Notes under the pieces: model-generated | Seen by the model: the letters and a program-made list of their open reading frames with translations, nothing else | The model's database searches: none | Told to the model about the DNA's origin: nothing | Translations under genes and position numbers: made by a program | Part shown: positions 44,565 to 53,012 of the stretch, in pieces | Layout of the letters: each line of letters begins with the position of its first letter | Numbering within the stretch: position 1 is the stretch's first letter | Assembly: GCA_022599775.1 (NCBI GenBank) | Contig: JAHZLQ010000027.1 | Location: forward strand, 56,107-120,106 | DNA length: 64,000 bases | Direction: 5' to 3' | Source: Gammaproteobacteria bacterium | GTDB lineage: Bacteria > Pseudomonadota > Gammaproteobacteria > Nevskiales > Nevskiaceae

Positions 44565-45731
44565 TCATTCGGTCTCTGTATCGATCGAACTCACGGACGC
44601 CAGCTGGGTGCCGACGCCCTTCACCCGTTGCCGCTTACCCCCCTGCTCGATGACAACCTCGTTGCCATCGATACCGCCGAGCCGGGCTCCGCCCGGCAGC
44701 TCGGCCCCCACGTAGTACCGTGACCCGTCGCGGGTCACCAGATACGGATCACGCCCAGAAATCACCGTGGACACGGTCTTGCCGCGCTGCGGCGACATCC
44801 TCGGCTGCGGCTGATCGCCGTTGCTGTAGTTCACCGCCACGACTTTCTGCAGCCCCTGGATATCGCGCATCGCGCGCGAGTAGATGATTGATTCGAGAAA
44901 GGCCTCGTCGCCCAGCTGACCGCGCGCCTCGACCCGACCGTGTCCCTGATACACCGTGCGCGCGTCGATGCCGGACAGGCGCAGAATCTCGGCGACGTCT
45001 TCGGCGATGTCTTCGCCCGTGCGCACCTGCATCACCGCCTGCGGCGCCTGTGCCTTGAGCGCGGTCTTGAGTTCGGCGGCGCGGCTGGCATCCGGCACCA
45101 CCCCTTCGATCAGTGGCATCCCGTCGCTGCGCGCGCTGATCGCAAGCTCGGACAGCCCCATGGTTTCCACGACTTTCCGGACCACCGGTATCGGCTCCGG
45201 CATCGGCACGGCTTCCGGTTCGTTGAACATCGCCAGCAGCGCGGCGGCGAAACCCAGGGCACCCGTTCCGGCGAGCACTACCAGCAGGCTCGATAGCCGC
45301 AACGGGCCGATGTCTCCGGCGTTGCGGGGCGCCGCCGGTTGCGGCCATTCGCGCTGCCCCAACGGGCCCAGCGCGATCACGGCACTGCCCACGCTCACCT
45401 GCATGCGAGTGCGCATGGGCCGAGGTTCGCCCGGCGCGAGCCGGTGACCGTCGAGCATCACCGCCTCGTCGACCGCGCGCAGCAGACTGTTGCGGCCCTG
45501 CCGCGTGATCACGCAGTGATGACGGGCCACACCGGCGTCCGACAGCACCAGATCGCAGTCCGGACTGCTGCCGATCATCAGCATTTCCTGCCGCTGCAAC
45601 ACCCGGCAGGCGCCATTGTGCAGGCCGCCCACCACATGCAGGGCCAGCGCCTCGGCCGCGCGTGCGGTGCTGCGCGCCGGCGGGGCCTGGGTTCCGGGAA
45701 ATATGCCGAGTGTCTCCGCATGCGTGCTCAT
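44565..45731 (-). CDS. sctD: T3SS inner-membrane ring protein SctD
   Basis: Protein of 388 residues. The cytoplasmic N-terminal FHA-like domain (about 30-120: LMIGSSPDCDLVLSDAGVAR) docks the sorting platform. A transmembrane helix (about 150-170) leads to periplasmic ring-building repeats and a C-terminal beta part (DPYLVTRDGSRYYVGAELPG). The start at 45731 overlaps the sctC stop by 4 bases; the longer frame to 45836 lies inside sctC. Confidence 0.92.
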   Translation of the reverse strand: MSTHAETLGIFPGTQAPPARSTARAAEALALHVVGGLHNGACRVLQRQEMLMIGSSPDCDLVLSDAGVARHHCVITRQGRNSLLRAVDEAVMLDGHRLAPGEPRPMRTRMQVSVGSAVIALGPLGQREWPQPAAPRNAGDIGPLRLSSLLVVLAGTGALGFAAALLAMFNEPEAVPMPEPIPVVRKVVETMGLSELAISARSDGMPLIEGVVPDASRAAELKTALKAQAPQAVMQVRTGEDIAEDVAEILRLSGIDARTVYQGHGRVEARGQLGDEAFLESIIYSRAMRDIQGLQKVVAVNYSNGDQPQPRMSPQRGKTVSTVISGRDPYLVTRDGSRYYVGAELPGGARLGGIDGNEVVIEQGGKRQRVKGVGTQLASVSSIDTETE

Positions 45732-48298
45732 TGCATTTGCTCCCCTGCGCCGGACGCGAGTCCGGATCGAACAGTTGCTGTGCTGGTCTGTGTTCGGGCC
45801 GCGCGACGCGCGCGCTCGCGCACCTCGCTCGGCCATTGATCCCTGGGCAGTACCGCCACTGCACCCATTGTGTTCGGCGGCTCGCGCATCAGTTCCTGCA
45901 TCAGCTCGGACGGCATGCCTTCGAGGTCGGCCGGCGCGGCAGGCGCAGGCGCGGTTCCGGCCGGATCGGCTGTCGCTATCGGCTCATCAGCTGGCACCTC
46001 CGCGATAGCCGACTGCGCCGGTTCGAGCGGAACCTGCGGTAGCGGAGCGGGAACCCGCGCCGCTGCCTGGGCGACGGTCGGCGCCACAAGGTCGGCTGGC
46101 GGCTCGCTCGCATTTTTCGCAGCCAGCGACATTGCGGGCGCCGGTGCCCGGAGTACCTCGTCATTGATCGTGTCGTTCGGCGCCGGACGGGGTACCGGCG
46201 CAGGCTGGCTCGCCGGCGCTGCGGGCGTTTGCGCGGCCGGCGACTCGAACGGCAACGGCGGCGGCAAGGCTGTACCGGCGGTGCTGTCCGGCTCGGGCGA
46301 TGCGCCTGATGGAGCCGGCGGCGGAACCGGCGCCGCGCTCAAGGAAGATTGCGGCGGTGCGGCCGGCGGCGGCGCGCGCAGCACGTCGTTGGCCGGCGAC
46401 AGCGTGGCCCCGCCCGAGCGGAATCCGAGCTCGGGCTGCGAGTGGCCACCCTCGGGCAGGTCCGGCGGCGCCGGCAGCGGCGCCGAAGGGCTCGGCACCG
46501 GGCTGCGTGGACGGCCGGCGTCGAGGATCCTCGGCGAAATCAGGAACACCCGTTCCAGCCGGCCGGCATCGCGCTGGCGGCTGCGGAACAGATTGCCGAT
46601 CAAGGGAATATCGCCAAGCAATGGCACCTTGCGCGTGGAGCTGTTGGCCTCCTCGCGCACCAGACCGCCCAGCAGCAGGCTCTGTCCGGCGTCGATGATC
46701 GCCTGCGTGGTCACGGCGTTACGCGTGACCTCGGGGATTTCGCCGCCGGCATCGGCGCTGGAGGGCGTCAATGTGACGTCGCCGTCCTCGATCGTCACCA
46801 GCATGCGGATCTGCTCGCGGCCCCGCTCCTTGATCAGATGCGGCGTGACCCGCATCACGGTACCGGCATAGACGTTGAACAGGTCGACTTCGAATGCGCC
46901 CTCGACCGGCACGTAGACCGAACGGCTGTTCTCGATCACGGCCTCGACATCGTTGAGCGTGACCACCTGCGGCCGCGACACCACGCGCATCGCGCCTTCC
47001 TGTTCCAGCGCGTTGACGCGGGCGATGAAGCGGTTGTCGTTGCCGATGATGGCGCCCACCTGAAAGCCCGGCACCTGACCGAGCGCGGCGATGTTGTCGG
47101 CCGCCAGCGCGCCGAGGAAGTCCGGCTTGCTGCCGTCTTCGCCCCACACCGCCTCGGTGGAACCGGTGCCGTAGCGCCAGTCCACGCCGAGGCTGCGCAG
47201 ACGCTGGGTGTTGACGTCGATGATCGTGGCCTCGATCTCGACGATGTCCATCGGGATATCCAGCGCGCGGATCAGGTCTTCATAGAGCTGCACGCGTTCG
47301 GGATCGTCACGGATGATGATCGCGTTGCGATACGGATCGGCGACGATGCGCGCGTTGCCGCCGCCACCGGGCACCGACACCAGTGCCGGTGCCTGGGCCT
47401 GCGTGCCGCGCGAATCGCCCAGCAGACGCACGCCGCCCGATCCGTCCGGCACCGCCAGCCCGACATTGCGGTCCTGCATGCGCTGTCCGAGGCTGGCCAG
47501 CCCCCGCCCGTTGAGCCCGCCGGCGCTGGCCGGCAGCACGATCTCGTTGGGCGTGCCCAGCGCCGCCTGATAGGCCGGGTCATACAGGAGTTCGCGCAGG
47601 ATGCTGGCGACACCCGGCACGCTGATCTGGCGCGTGCCGACCACAAAGGTGCGATCCGTGGCCCAGGCGTACTTCAGCGGAATGAAGCGGAACACCGTTT
47701 CCACCGGCGAGCGGCGCTGGCTGACCGTGGTGGCGAGCTGTTCGACCTGATCGACGAAGCGCGGAACGCCACTGACCGAGACCAGGCCGGTCTCCTCGGT
47801 GATGCGCACGCTGTTGTAGGCATCGCCCAGCGACATTTCGGCGAGCGCACGCCGGAAATCCTGCGTCTGTTCCACATTGACCGCGAAATAGCGCGACTGG
47901 ATTTCGTTGCGCTTGTAGATCCACACCACGCCGCCGTCGAAATAAGCGGTCAGCCCGTTCGAGTCCGCGATGCTGCGGAATATCTGGCCCGCCGTGCCGC
48001 TGCGCGGGCCGTTGAGCGTGCCGCCCTGCGTGCGCACCGCCTCGCTGAGTGCGACCCGCAGGCCCTCGTCCGCCAAAAAGCGTTCGAGGAAGCTGGCCAG
48101 CGGCTCACCGTTCATCTCATAGGTCAGCTGCACCTGCGAGAACGGAATGTTTCCGGCCTGCGCGGTGCCGCTACCGATCACCGCCAGCAGCGCCAGCCAC
48201 ACGCCCAGCAGCCGCCAGGTGCCGGCCTGGGTCCTGTCCCGTGCAATCCCTTGAACATCCCGGTTCCGTCGACTGCGTTCCCAGCGAGTCATGCGCAC
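45728..48298 (-). CDS. sctC: T3SS outer-membrane secretin SctC with long Pro-rich tail
   Basis: Secretin of 856 residues. A signal peptide (to about GSGTAQAG) is followed by N0/N1 domains, a ring domain around RIVADPYRNAIIIRDDPE and the secretin core (VRVTPHLI-type strand seen as MRVTPHLIKERG, then VPLLGDIPLIGNLFR and FLISPRIL). The core ends near residue 610. About 245 further residues are Pro/Ala/Ser-rich with a repeated NDxVLRAP-like motif, far longer than the tails of Ysc or Hrp secretins. The GTG start at 48298 has GAGG 6 bases upstream. It follows sctV. Confidence 0.95.
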   Translation of the reverse strand: MRMTRWERSRRNRDVQGIARDRTQAGTWRLLGVWLALLAVIGSGTAQAGNIPFSQVQLTYEMNGEPLASFLERFLADEGLRVALSEAVRTQGGTLNGPRSGTAGQIFRSIADSNGLTAYFDGGVVWIYKRNEIQSRYFAVNVEQTQDFRRALAEMSLGDAYNSVRITEETGLVSVSGVPRFVDQVEQLATTVSQRRSPVETVFRFIPLKYAWATDRTFVVGTRQISVPGVASILRELLYDPAYQAALGTPNEIVLPASAGGLNGRGLASLGQRMQDRNVGLAVPDGSGGVRLLGDSRGTQAQAPALVSVPGGGGNARIVADPYRNAIIIRDDPERVQLYEDLIRALDIPMDIVEIEATIIDVNTQRLRSLGVDWRYGTGSTEAVWGEDGSKPDFLGALAADNIAALGQVPGFQVGAIIGNDNRFIARVNALEQEGAMRVVSRPQVVTLNDVEAVIENSRSVYVPVEGAFEVDLFNVYAGTVMRVTPHLIKERGREQIRMLVTIEDGDVTLTPSSADAGGEIPEVTRNAVTTQAIIDAGQSLLLGGLVREEANSSTRKVPLLGDIPLIGNLFRSRQRDAGRLERVFLISPRILDAGRPRSPVPSPSAPLPAPPDLPEGGHSQPELGFRSGGATLSPANDVLRAPPPAAPPQSSLSAAPVPPPAPSGASPEPDSTAGTALPPPLPFESPAAQTPAAPASQPAPVPRPAPNDTINDEVLRAPAPAMSLAAKNASEPPADLVAPTVAQAAARVPAPLPQVPLEPAQSAIAEVPADEPIATADPAGTAPAPAAPADLEGMPSELMQELMREPPNTMGAVAVLPRDQWPSEVRERARRAARTQTSTATVRSGLASGAGEQMQ

Positions 48299-48332
48299 TG
48301 ATCACCTCATGGCGGAGTTGCGCCGGCGGCGG

Positions 48333-50465
48333 TCACCCCTTGACCTGCCCTTCCGGTACAACACGAACGTCACCCACCAGTTCCTGGAACGACAGAACCG
48401 GCAGCGCGAAGAATTCGTTTTCGATCAAACGACGCAGATGGCGGCGCACGTCGAGCGAGGACAACAGTGCGACACCGGCGAAACCGTCGCCGAGCCGCTG
48501 CCGCGCCTGCTGGATGTCCTGCAGGATGCGGTTGAGCGTCTGCGGGTCGATCGCGATCTGATTGGCACCACCGCCGCCGCGAACCGACTGGCGCAGCAGA
48601 TCCTCGAGCTCGGGGTGCGCGAGCAGCGCGTGCAGGCTGCGCGTGCCGTCCGTGAAGTGATCGCTGATCTGGCGGCGCAGGGCCACGCGTACATATTCGG
48701 TCAGCATCACGATGTCCTTCTCGCGCGCACCGGCTTCGGTGATCGCCTCGAACACGTCGCGCAGATTGCGGATCGGCACGCCTTCCTCGACCAGGCGGCG
48801 CAACACCTCGGATACCCGCTGCGGCGGCACCACGCGCAGCATTTCCTTGATCAGGTCCGGATACTCGCGGCCCCAGCGCTGAATCAGGTTGGCGGTTTCC
48901 TGAATGCCGAGGAACAGTCCGAGCTGCCGATGCAGCGCCACCTCCAGATGACGCTCCAGCACCTCGCAGGCGTCGAGCGCCCGTTCGCGAATTCCGCTGC
49001 GCGCGCCATCGGCATCGGCATCGGCGTCGGCCGGCAACCACTCGCCCTGCATCGGCGGCCAGAACACCGCCAATGCGGTGGGCGCGGCGGTCGTCGCCGG
49101 CACGCCGGCTTCCGGCGCGGCCACCGCCTCCTGCGTGGCGTCTCTCGCCTGTGGCAGGAAATGCGCCTGTGCCCGCACCGCGCCGCGTGCGAGCCGCATG
49201 CCGTGCGCAACCAGACCGTACTGGCCGGGTGCAAGCGCAAGCCCGGCACGCACGGTCGGCGCCGGCAAGGGCACACCGAAACGTTCGCGTACCCGGGCGA
49301 CTGCCGTGCGCGTGGCCGCTTCGACCCGCACGTAGCCCAGCTCCTGCAGGGTCTGCGGGTTGATCTCCAGCAGCAGCGGCGGCGGCGGCGCGAGTTCGCC
49401 GCGCAAGGCATCGGCGCGGGCCTGCTCGACCAGGGGGTCCGGCTCCGGCACCCGGAACAGGCGCCGCAGCACCTCATGACGGTTGCGCGCGCGCCAGGTC
49501 CAGCTCGCCAGCAGCGTCAGCCCCAGCACCACGAACACCGGCCATGGAAATCCGGGGATCAGAGCCAGCATCAGCGCCAGTGCCCCACCGATCAGGGCCA
49601 CTCGCGGCTGACTGCCGATCTGCCGCGATATGGCGACACCGAGATTCTTGTCGTCTTCCTCACCGGCGCTACGCGTGACCACCAGGCCCGCCGAGATCGA
49701 ACACAGCAGCGCCGGAATCTGCGCCACCAGGCCGTCGCCGATCGTCAGAATGCTGTAGGTGTGCGCGGCCAGGCCCAGCGGCATGTCGCGCTGAAGCACG
49801 CCGATGGCGAGCCCGCCGAGGATGTTGATGATGATGATCACGATGCCGGCGATGGCATCGCCCTTGACGAACTTCATCGCGCCGTCGAGGCTGCCATGCA
49901 ACTGGCTTTCGACTTCCAGCAGACGACGCCGGCGACGCGCCTCGTCCTTGTCCAGCAGGCCGGAGCGCAGATCGGAATCGATCGATAGCTGCTTGCCGGG
50001 CATGGCGTCGAGCGTGAAACGTGCAGCCACCTCGGCGACACGTTCCGCGCCCTTGGCCACCACGATGAACTGCACCACGGTGATGATCAGGAACACCACG
50101 ATGCCGACCACGAGATTGCCGCCGACCACCAGCTTGCCGAAGGTTTCGACGATGTTCCCGGCGTGCGCGTGCAGCAGGATCATCTTGGTGATCGCGATGG
50201 ACAGCGCCAGCCGGAACAGGGTCGACAGCAGCAACACACTCGGAAAGCTGGAGAACGCCGTGGGTCGTGGGATATAGATCGCCAGCAGCAACAGGCCGAT
50301 ACCGAACAGGATATTGACGGCCACCAAGGCATCGATCACCAGCGCCGGCAACGGCAGGATCATCAGGCCGATGATCGCAATCACGCCGACCGCCAGCAGC
50401 ACATCGCTGAAGTCGCCTTTGGGCAGGCGCAGCCAGACCGGCGCGGCGCTGTTCAGCGCCTTCAC
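48333..50465 (-). CDS. sctV: T3SS export-gate protein SctV
   Basis: Large gate protein of 710 residues. Seven or eight transmembrane helices occupy the first ~310 residues, including the highly conserved PRPTAFSSFPSVLLLSTLFR and DAMPGKQLSIDSDLRSG. The C-terminal cytosolic domain forms the nonameric ring that receives substrates (DLIKEMLRVVPPQRVSEVLR, LTEYVRVALRRQI). An acidic insert with repeated Asp-Ala lies in the cytosolic domain. The start GTG 50465 (GGAG 8 bases before) agrees with family N termini; the frame extends upstream to 50627 without support. Confidence 0.96.
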   Translation of the reverse strand: MKALNSAAPVWLRLPKGDFSDVLLAVGVIAIIGLMILPLPALVIDALVAVNILFGIGLLLLAIYIPRPTAFSSFPSVLLLSTLFRLALSIAITKMILLHAHAGNIVETFGKLVVGGNLVVGIVVFLIITVVQFIVVAKGAERVAEVAARFTLDAMPGKQLSIDSDLRSGLLDKDEARRRRRLLEVESQLHGSLDGAMKFVKGDAIAGIVIIIINILGGLAIGVLQRDMPLGLAAHTYSILTIGDGLVAQIPALLCSISAGLVVTRSAGEEDDKNLGVAISRQIGSQPRVALIGGALALMLALIPGFPWPVFVVLGLTLLASWTWRARNRHEVLRRLFRVPEPDPLVEQARADALRGELAPPPPLLLEINPQTLQELGYVRVEAATRTAVARVRERFGVPLPAPTVRAGLALAPGQYGLVAHGMRLARGAVRAQAHFLPQARDATQEAVAAPEAGVPATTAAPTALAVFWPPMQGEWLPADADADADGARSGIRERALDACEVLERHLEVALHRQLGLFLGIQETANLIQRWGREYPDLIKEMLRVVPPQRVSEVLRRLVEEGVPIRNLRDVFEAITEAGAREKDIVMLTEYVRVALRRQISDHFTDGTRSLHALLAHPELEDLLRQSVRGGGGANQIAIDPQTLNRILQDIQQARQRLGDGFAGVALLSSLDVRRHLRRLIENEFFALPVLSFQELVGDVRVVPEGQVKG

Positions 50466-50683
50466 GACGCGGCTCCGGTGGCGGGCGTCGATCCGCCGTA
50501 CCCGCCATCGTCCGGACGCGGGCAAAACGGGTCTTTTGCTCCTGATAAGGGGGTCAGGCGCTGCATTGGGGGGTCCGTTTTTTGGTGCCGCGGACGACGC
50601 TTTTCGCGAACGTCGGCCGGGTGGCAATTCACGTCAACTTGTGACCGACGCTATCACGCTGACTTGACAGCTCCCTGACAGCC

Positions 50684-50690
50684 TAGGGAA
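50684..50690. promoter_or_regulatory. shared motif upstream of sctV (candidate regulator site)
   Basis: CAGCCTAGGGAA spans 50679-50690 and is found again at 60214-60225 ahead of the DUF1521 gene. Both lie upstream of minus-strand secretion genes (about 215 and 130 bases from the starts). CCTAGG is otherwise rare here, so a common regulator such as the FixJ-like protein is possible. Confidence 0.35.
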
Positions 50691-50720
50691 AACCCTGAAC
50701 GGCTTCCGGTCAGCTGGAAT

Positions 50721-51170
50721 TCAGGATAGGGTTGACCCGTCCTTGGCGGTATCGGGACCTGTTTCGGGGGGAACGGACCACTCCGTAAGGGGTGAGATTT
50801 GTACCGGTGTCGCGCCGAGCAGACAGTATCGGTTATCGATCCGGACCAGCAGCAGTCGTTCCCGTGTGCCGACCGGCATCACCTGAACCAGCTGGACCGG
50901 ACCGTCGCTTCGAACGAAGCTGCCGCGTCGGCGCACCAGGTACCAAGCCAAAGCGCCCGCAGCGATGACGATGACCAACGGCATCAACAGTTCAAACAGG
51001 CCCGGCCCCTTGGGTCCTCCATCCTGGGCGGCGGCGATACCGCAGACCAAGCTCGCCGGTACAGCGGCGGCAAGACGCCGCGCGAGGCTCGGCCATGCGC
51101 GGTCCGCCGCGCCCGGCGCCGCAATCGCGGATTCAGCTCCGGTTCGAAACTTCACAATGGATTCACGCAC
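50721..51170 (-). CDS. FliO-like export-apparatus assembly protein
   Basis: Protein of about 149 residues. A signal-like hydrophobic N terminus (ending near CGIAAAQDGG) precedes one transmembrane helix, LLMPLVIVIAAGALAWYLV, and then the FliO core: VQLVQVMPVGTRERLLLVRI followed by RYCLLGATPVQISPL. FliO helps assemble the flagellar gate protein FliP, the homologue of SctR; non-flagellar T3SSs normally lack it. The GTG at 51170 is my best start (AAGG 8 bases upstream). It lies between the two T3SS arms, divergent from the histidine kinase gene. Confidence 0.75.
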   Translation of the reverse strand: MRESIVKFRTGAESAIAAPGAADRAWPSLARRLAAAVPASLVCGIAAAQDGGPKGPGLFELLMPLVIVIAAGALAWYLVRRRGSFVRSDGPVQLVQVMPVGTRERLLLVRIDNRYCLLGATPVQISPLTEWSVPPETGPDTAKDGSTLS

Positions 51171-51276
51171 CTTGGCTACCTTTTTGCGGCAGCCACCGGC
51201 GAGAGATGCCGAGGCCGCGGGGGACAACAGCGTAACGGTCGTATCGGGGATCGGAAAGTAAGCCGGAGACAGGCAA

Positions 51277-52404
51277 ATGGAAATGCCGGTTCGAAACACC
51301 GCCCTACGCTCAGGCGCCTGCGCCCTCAATCCCGCGCCCCGCGCTTCGGTCGCGGATGTCGATGCCGACGCCGTGGTTCAGGCGCTGCATCTGGCCGCCG
51401 CGATCTTCGACGACAGCGGTCGCCTGCTCAGCCACAACGCCGCTTTCGCCAGTGATTTCACGCCGCCGCCGGAGCTGAGCCGCTGCGCTTTCGAATCCCG
51501 CTTCCAGCCGTTCGCGGACGTGGACCTTCCACACGAAGCGGGCACCGACGAAGTCTATTGTCCGTCCACGGGACGCTCGTATTCCCTGGCCTGGTCGAAC
51601 CTGGGCCATGGCCTGCAACTGCTGACGGCGCTGGACCTGAGCGATCGCGTCGAATGGGTGCGCCGCCACCGCGCGCTGCAGGACCAGCTGCTGTTCACCT
51701 CGCGTGCGATGTCGGTGGGCGAGATGGCCACCACGCTGGCCCATGAGCTGAACCAGCCGCTGGCGACGATCATCAACTATCTCGGTGCCGGCCAGCGCCT
51801 GATCGAGAAGCAGCCCGGGCTGCCGCCCCGACTTCATGAAGCCCTGGACATGGCGCGTTCCCAGGCCGAACACGCGGCCGCGGTGATCGCCCGCGTCCGT
51901 GAGTTCGTGCGCACGCGCGAACCGCGGCGCGACATCCATCACGTCCGCGAATTCGCATTCCACGTGGTGCAGCTGCTGCAGCTCGAAGCGCAGAAGCACC
52001 GTGTGCTGCTGCGTGTCGAGATCGCGGATTCGCTGCCGGAAGTCTGGGTCGACCGCGTGATGATCGAGCAGGTGCTCGCCAACCTCGTCAAGAACGGGAT
52101 CGAGGCGATGCGCACCACGCCGCCGGACGAACGCATCGTGAGCGTAGGAGCACGATTGGACGCCGACGGCCGGGTTCAGATCCGCGTCTCCGACCGCGGC
52201 TGCGGTCTCGGCGACACCACGGTGCAACAACTGTTCGCGCCGTTCTTCACCACCAAGAGCAACGGCATGGGCGTCGGTCTCGCGATCTGCCGATCCATCG
52301 TCGAATTTCACGAAGGCAATCTGTACTTCGAGGACAACCCAGAGGGTGGCGCAACCTTCGTGTTCACCCTGCCCGCAGCATCACAAGAGGCTGAGCAACC
52401 ATGA
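51277..52404 (+). CDS. FixL-like cytosolic sensor histidine kinase
   Basis: Kinase of 375 residues without transmembrane helix. A PAS-like sensor (about 30-125; LAAAIFDDSGRLLSHNAAFA) precedes the DHp domain with the H box AHELNQPLATIINY and an ATPase domain (NLVKNGIEAM, DRGCGLGD, GMGVGLAICRSIVE). The sequence around the H box is of the FixL/DctB class. It overlaps the regulator gene by 4 bases, and that overlaps sctQ, so the sensor is part of the secretion operon. The sensed signal is unknown; no heme-binding His is evident. Confidence 0.9.
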   Translation: MEMPVRNTALRSGACALNPAPRASVADVDADAVVQALHLAAAIFDDSGRLLSHNAAFASDFTPPPELSRCAFESRFQPFADVDLPHEAGTDEVYCPSTGRSYSLAWSNLGHGLQLLTALDLSDRVEWVRRHRALQDQLLFTSRAMSVGEMATTLAHELNQPLATIINYLGAGQRLIEKQPGLPPRLHEALDMARSQAEHAAAVIARVREFVRTREPRRDIHHVREFAFHVVQLLQLEAQKHRVLLRVEIADSLPEVWVDRVMIEQVLANLVKNGIEAMRTTPPDERIVSVGARLDADGRVQIRVSDRGCGLGDTTVQQLFAPFFTTKSNGMGVGLAICRSIVEFHEGNLYFEDNPEGGATFVFTLPAASQEAEQP

Positions 52405-53012
52405 CTTCTGGCAACGTGCAGGTCTTTCTCGTCGACGACAACGAACCGTTCCGCCGCTCCACCGCGTGGCTGCTGGAGGCCGCCGATCTGGACGTTCGCG
52501 ATTTCCCGAGTGGCCCCGGCCTGCTCGATACGATCGCCCAGGAATCACCGACGACCACGGCAAGCTGCCTGATCAGCGATGTACGCATGCCCGGCATGAG
52601 CGGACTCGAACTGATGGAGGAACTGCGCCGCCGCGAGGTCACGCTGCCGATCGTGTTCGTCACCGCGCATGGCGATGTGCCCCTGGCGGTGGAAGCGATG
52701 CGGCGCGGCGCCTCGAACTTCATCGAAAAACCGTTCGAAGGCGAAACCCTGGTCGACGCGATACGCATCGCCGTGCACGAGCCGCCGCCCGCCTCGCGCA
52801 ACCCTTCGCAGTGCGAAGAAAAGCTGTCACGCCTGACGCCGCGTGAACGCCAGGTCATGGATCTGGTCGTTACCGGCAAGCTCAACAAGACCATCGCCGA
52901 CGCGCTCGACATCAGCATCAAAACCGTCGAACTGCATCGCGCCAACATGATGAGCAAGCTCGGCGCGCGCAATGTGCCGCAACTGGTGCGACTGGTACTC
53001 GGCTACGCATGA
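52401..53012 (+). CDS. FixJ/NarL-type response regulator
   Basis: Regulator of 203 residues. Receiver (about 1-125) has LVDDNEPF, phosphoacceptor Asp in LISDVRMPGMSGLEL and Lys in FIEKPF, all FixJ-like. The LuxR-type output domain (about 140-203) contains LTPRERQVMDLVVTGKLNKT and IKTVELHRANMMSKL. It probably activates the T3SS operons. Overlaps both neighbours by 4 bases, coupling it to sctQ translation. Confidence 0.93.
   Translation: MTSGNVQVFLVDDNEPFRRSTAWLLEAADLDVRDFPSGPGLLDTIAQESPTTTASCLISDVRMPGMSGLELMEELRRREVTLPIVFVTAHGDVPLAVEAMRRGASNFIEKPFEGETLVDAIRIAVHEPPPASRNPSQCEEKLSRLTPRERQVMDLVVTGKLNKTIADALDISIKTVELHRANMMSKLGARNVPQLVRLVLGYA

Noticed and set aside
46349..48301. 650-codon open frame antisense to sctC
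   Set aside because: Mirror of codon bias in GC-rich DNA; composition is His/Arg/Gln-rich without domains, and the opposite strand encodes a clear secretin.
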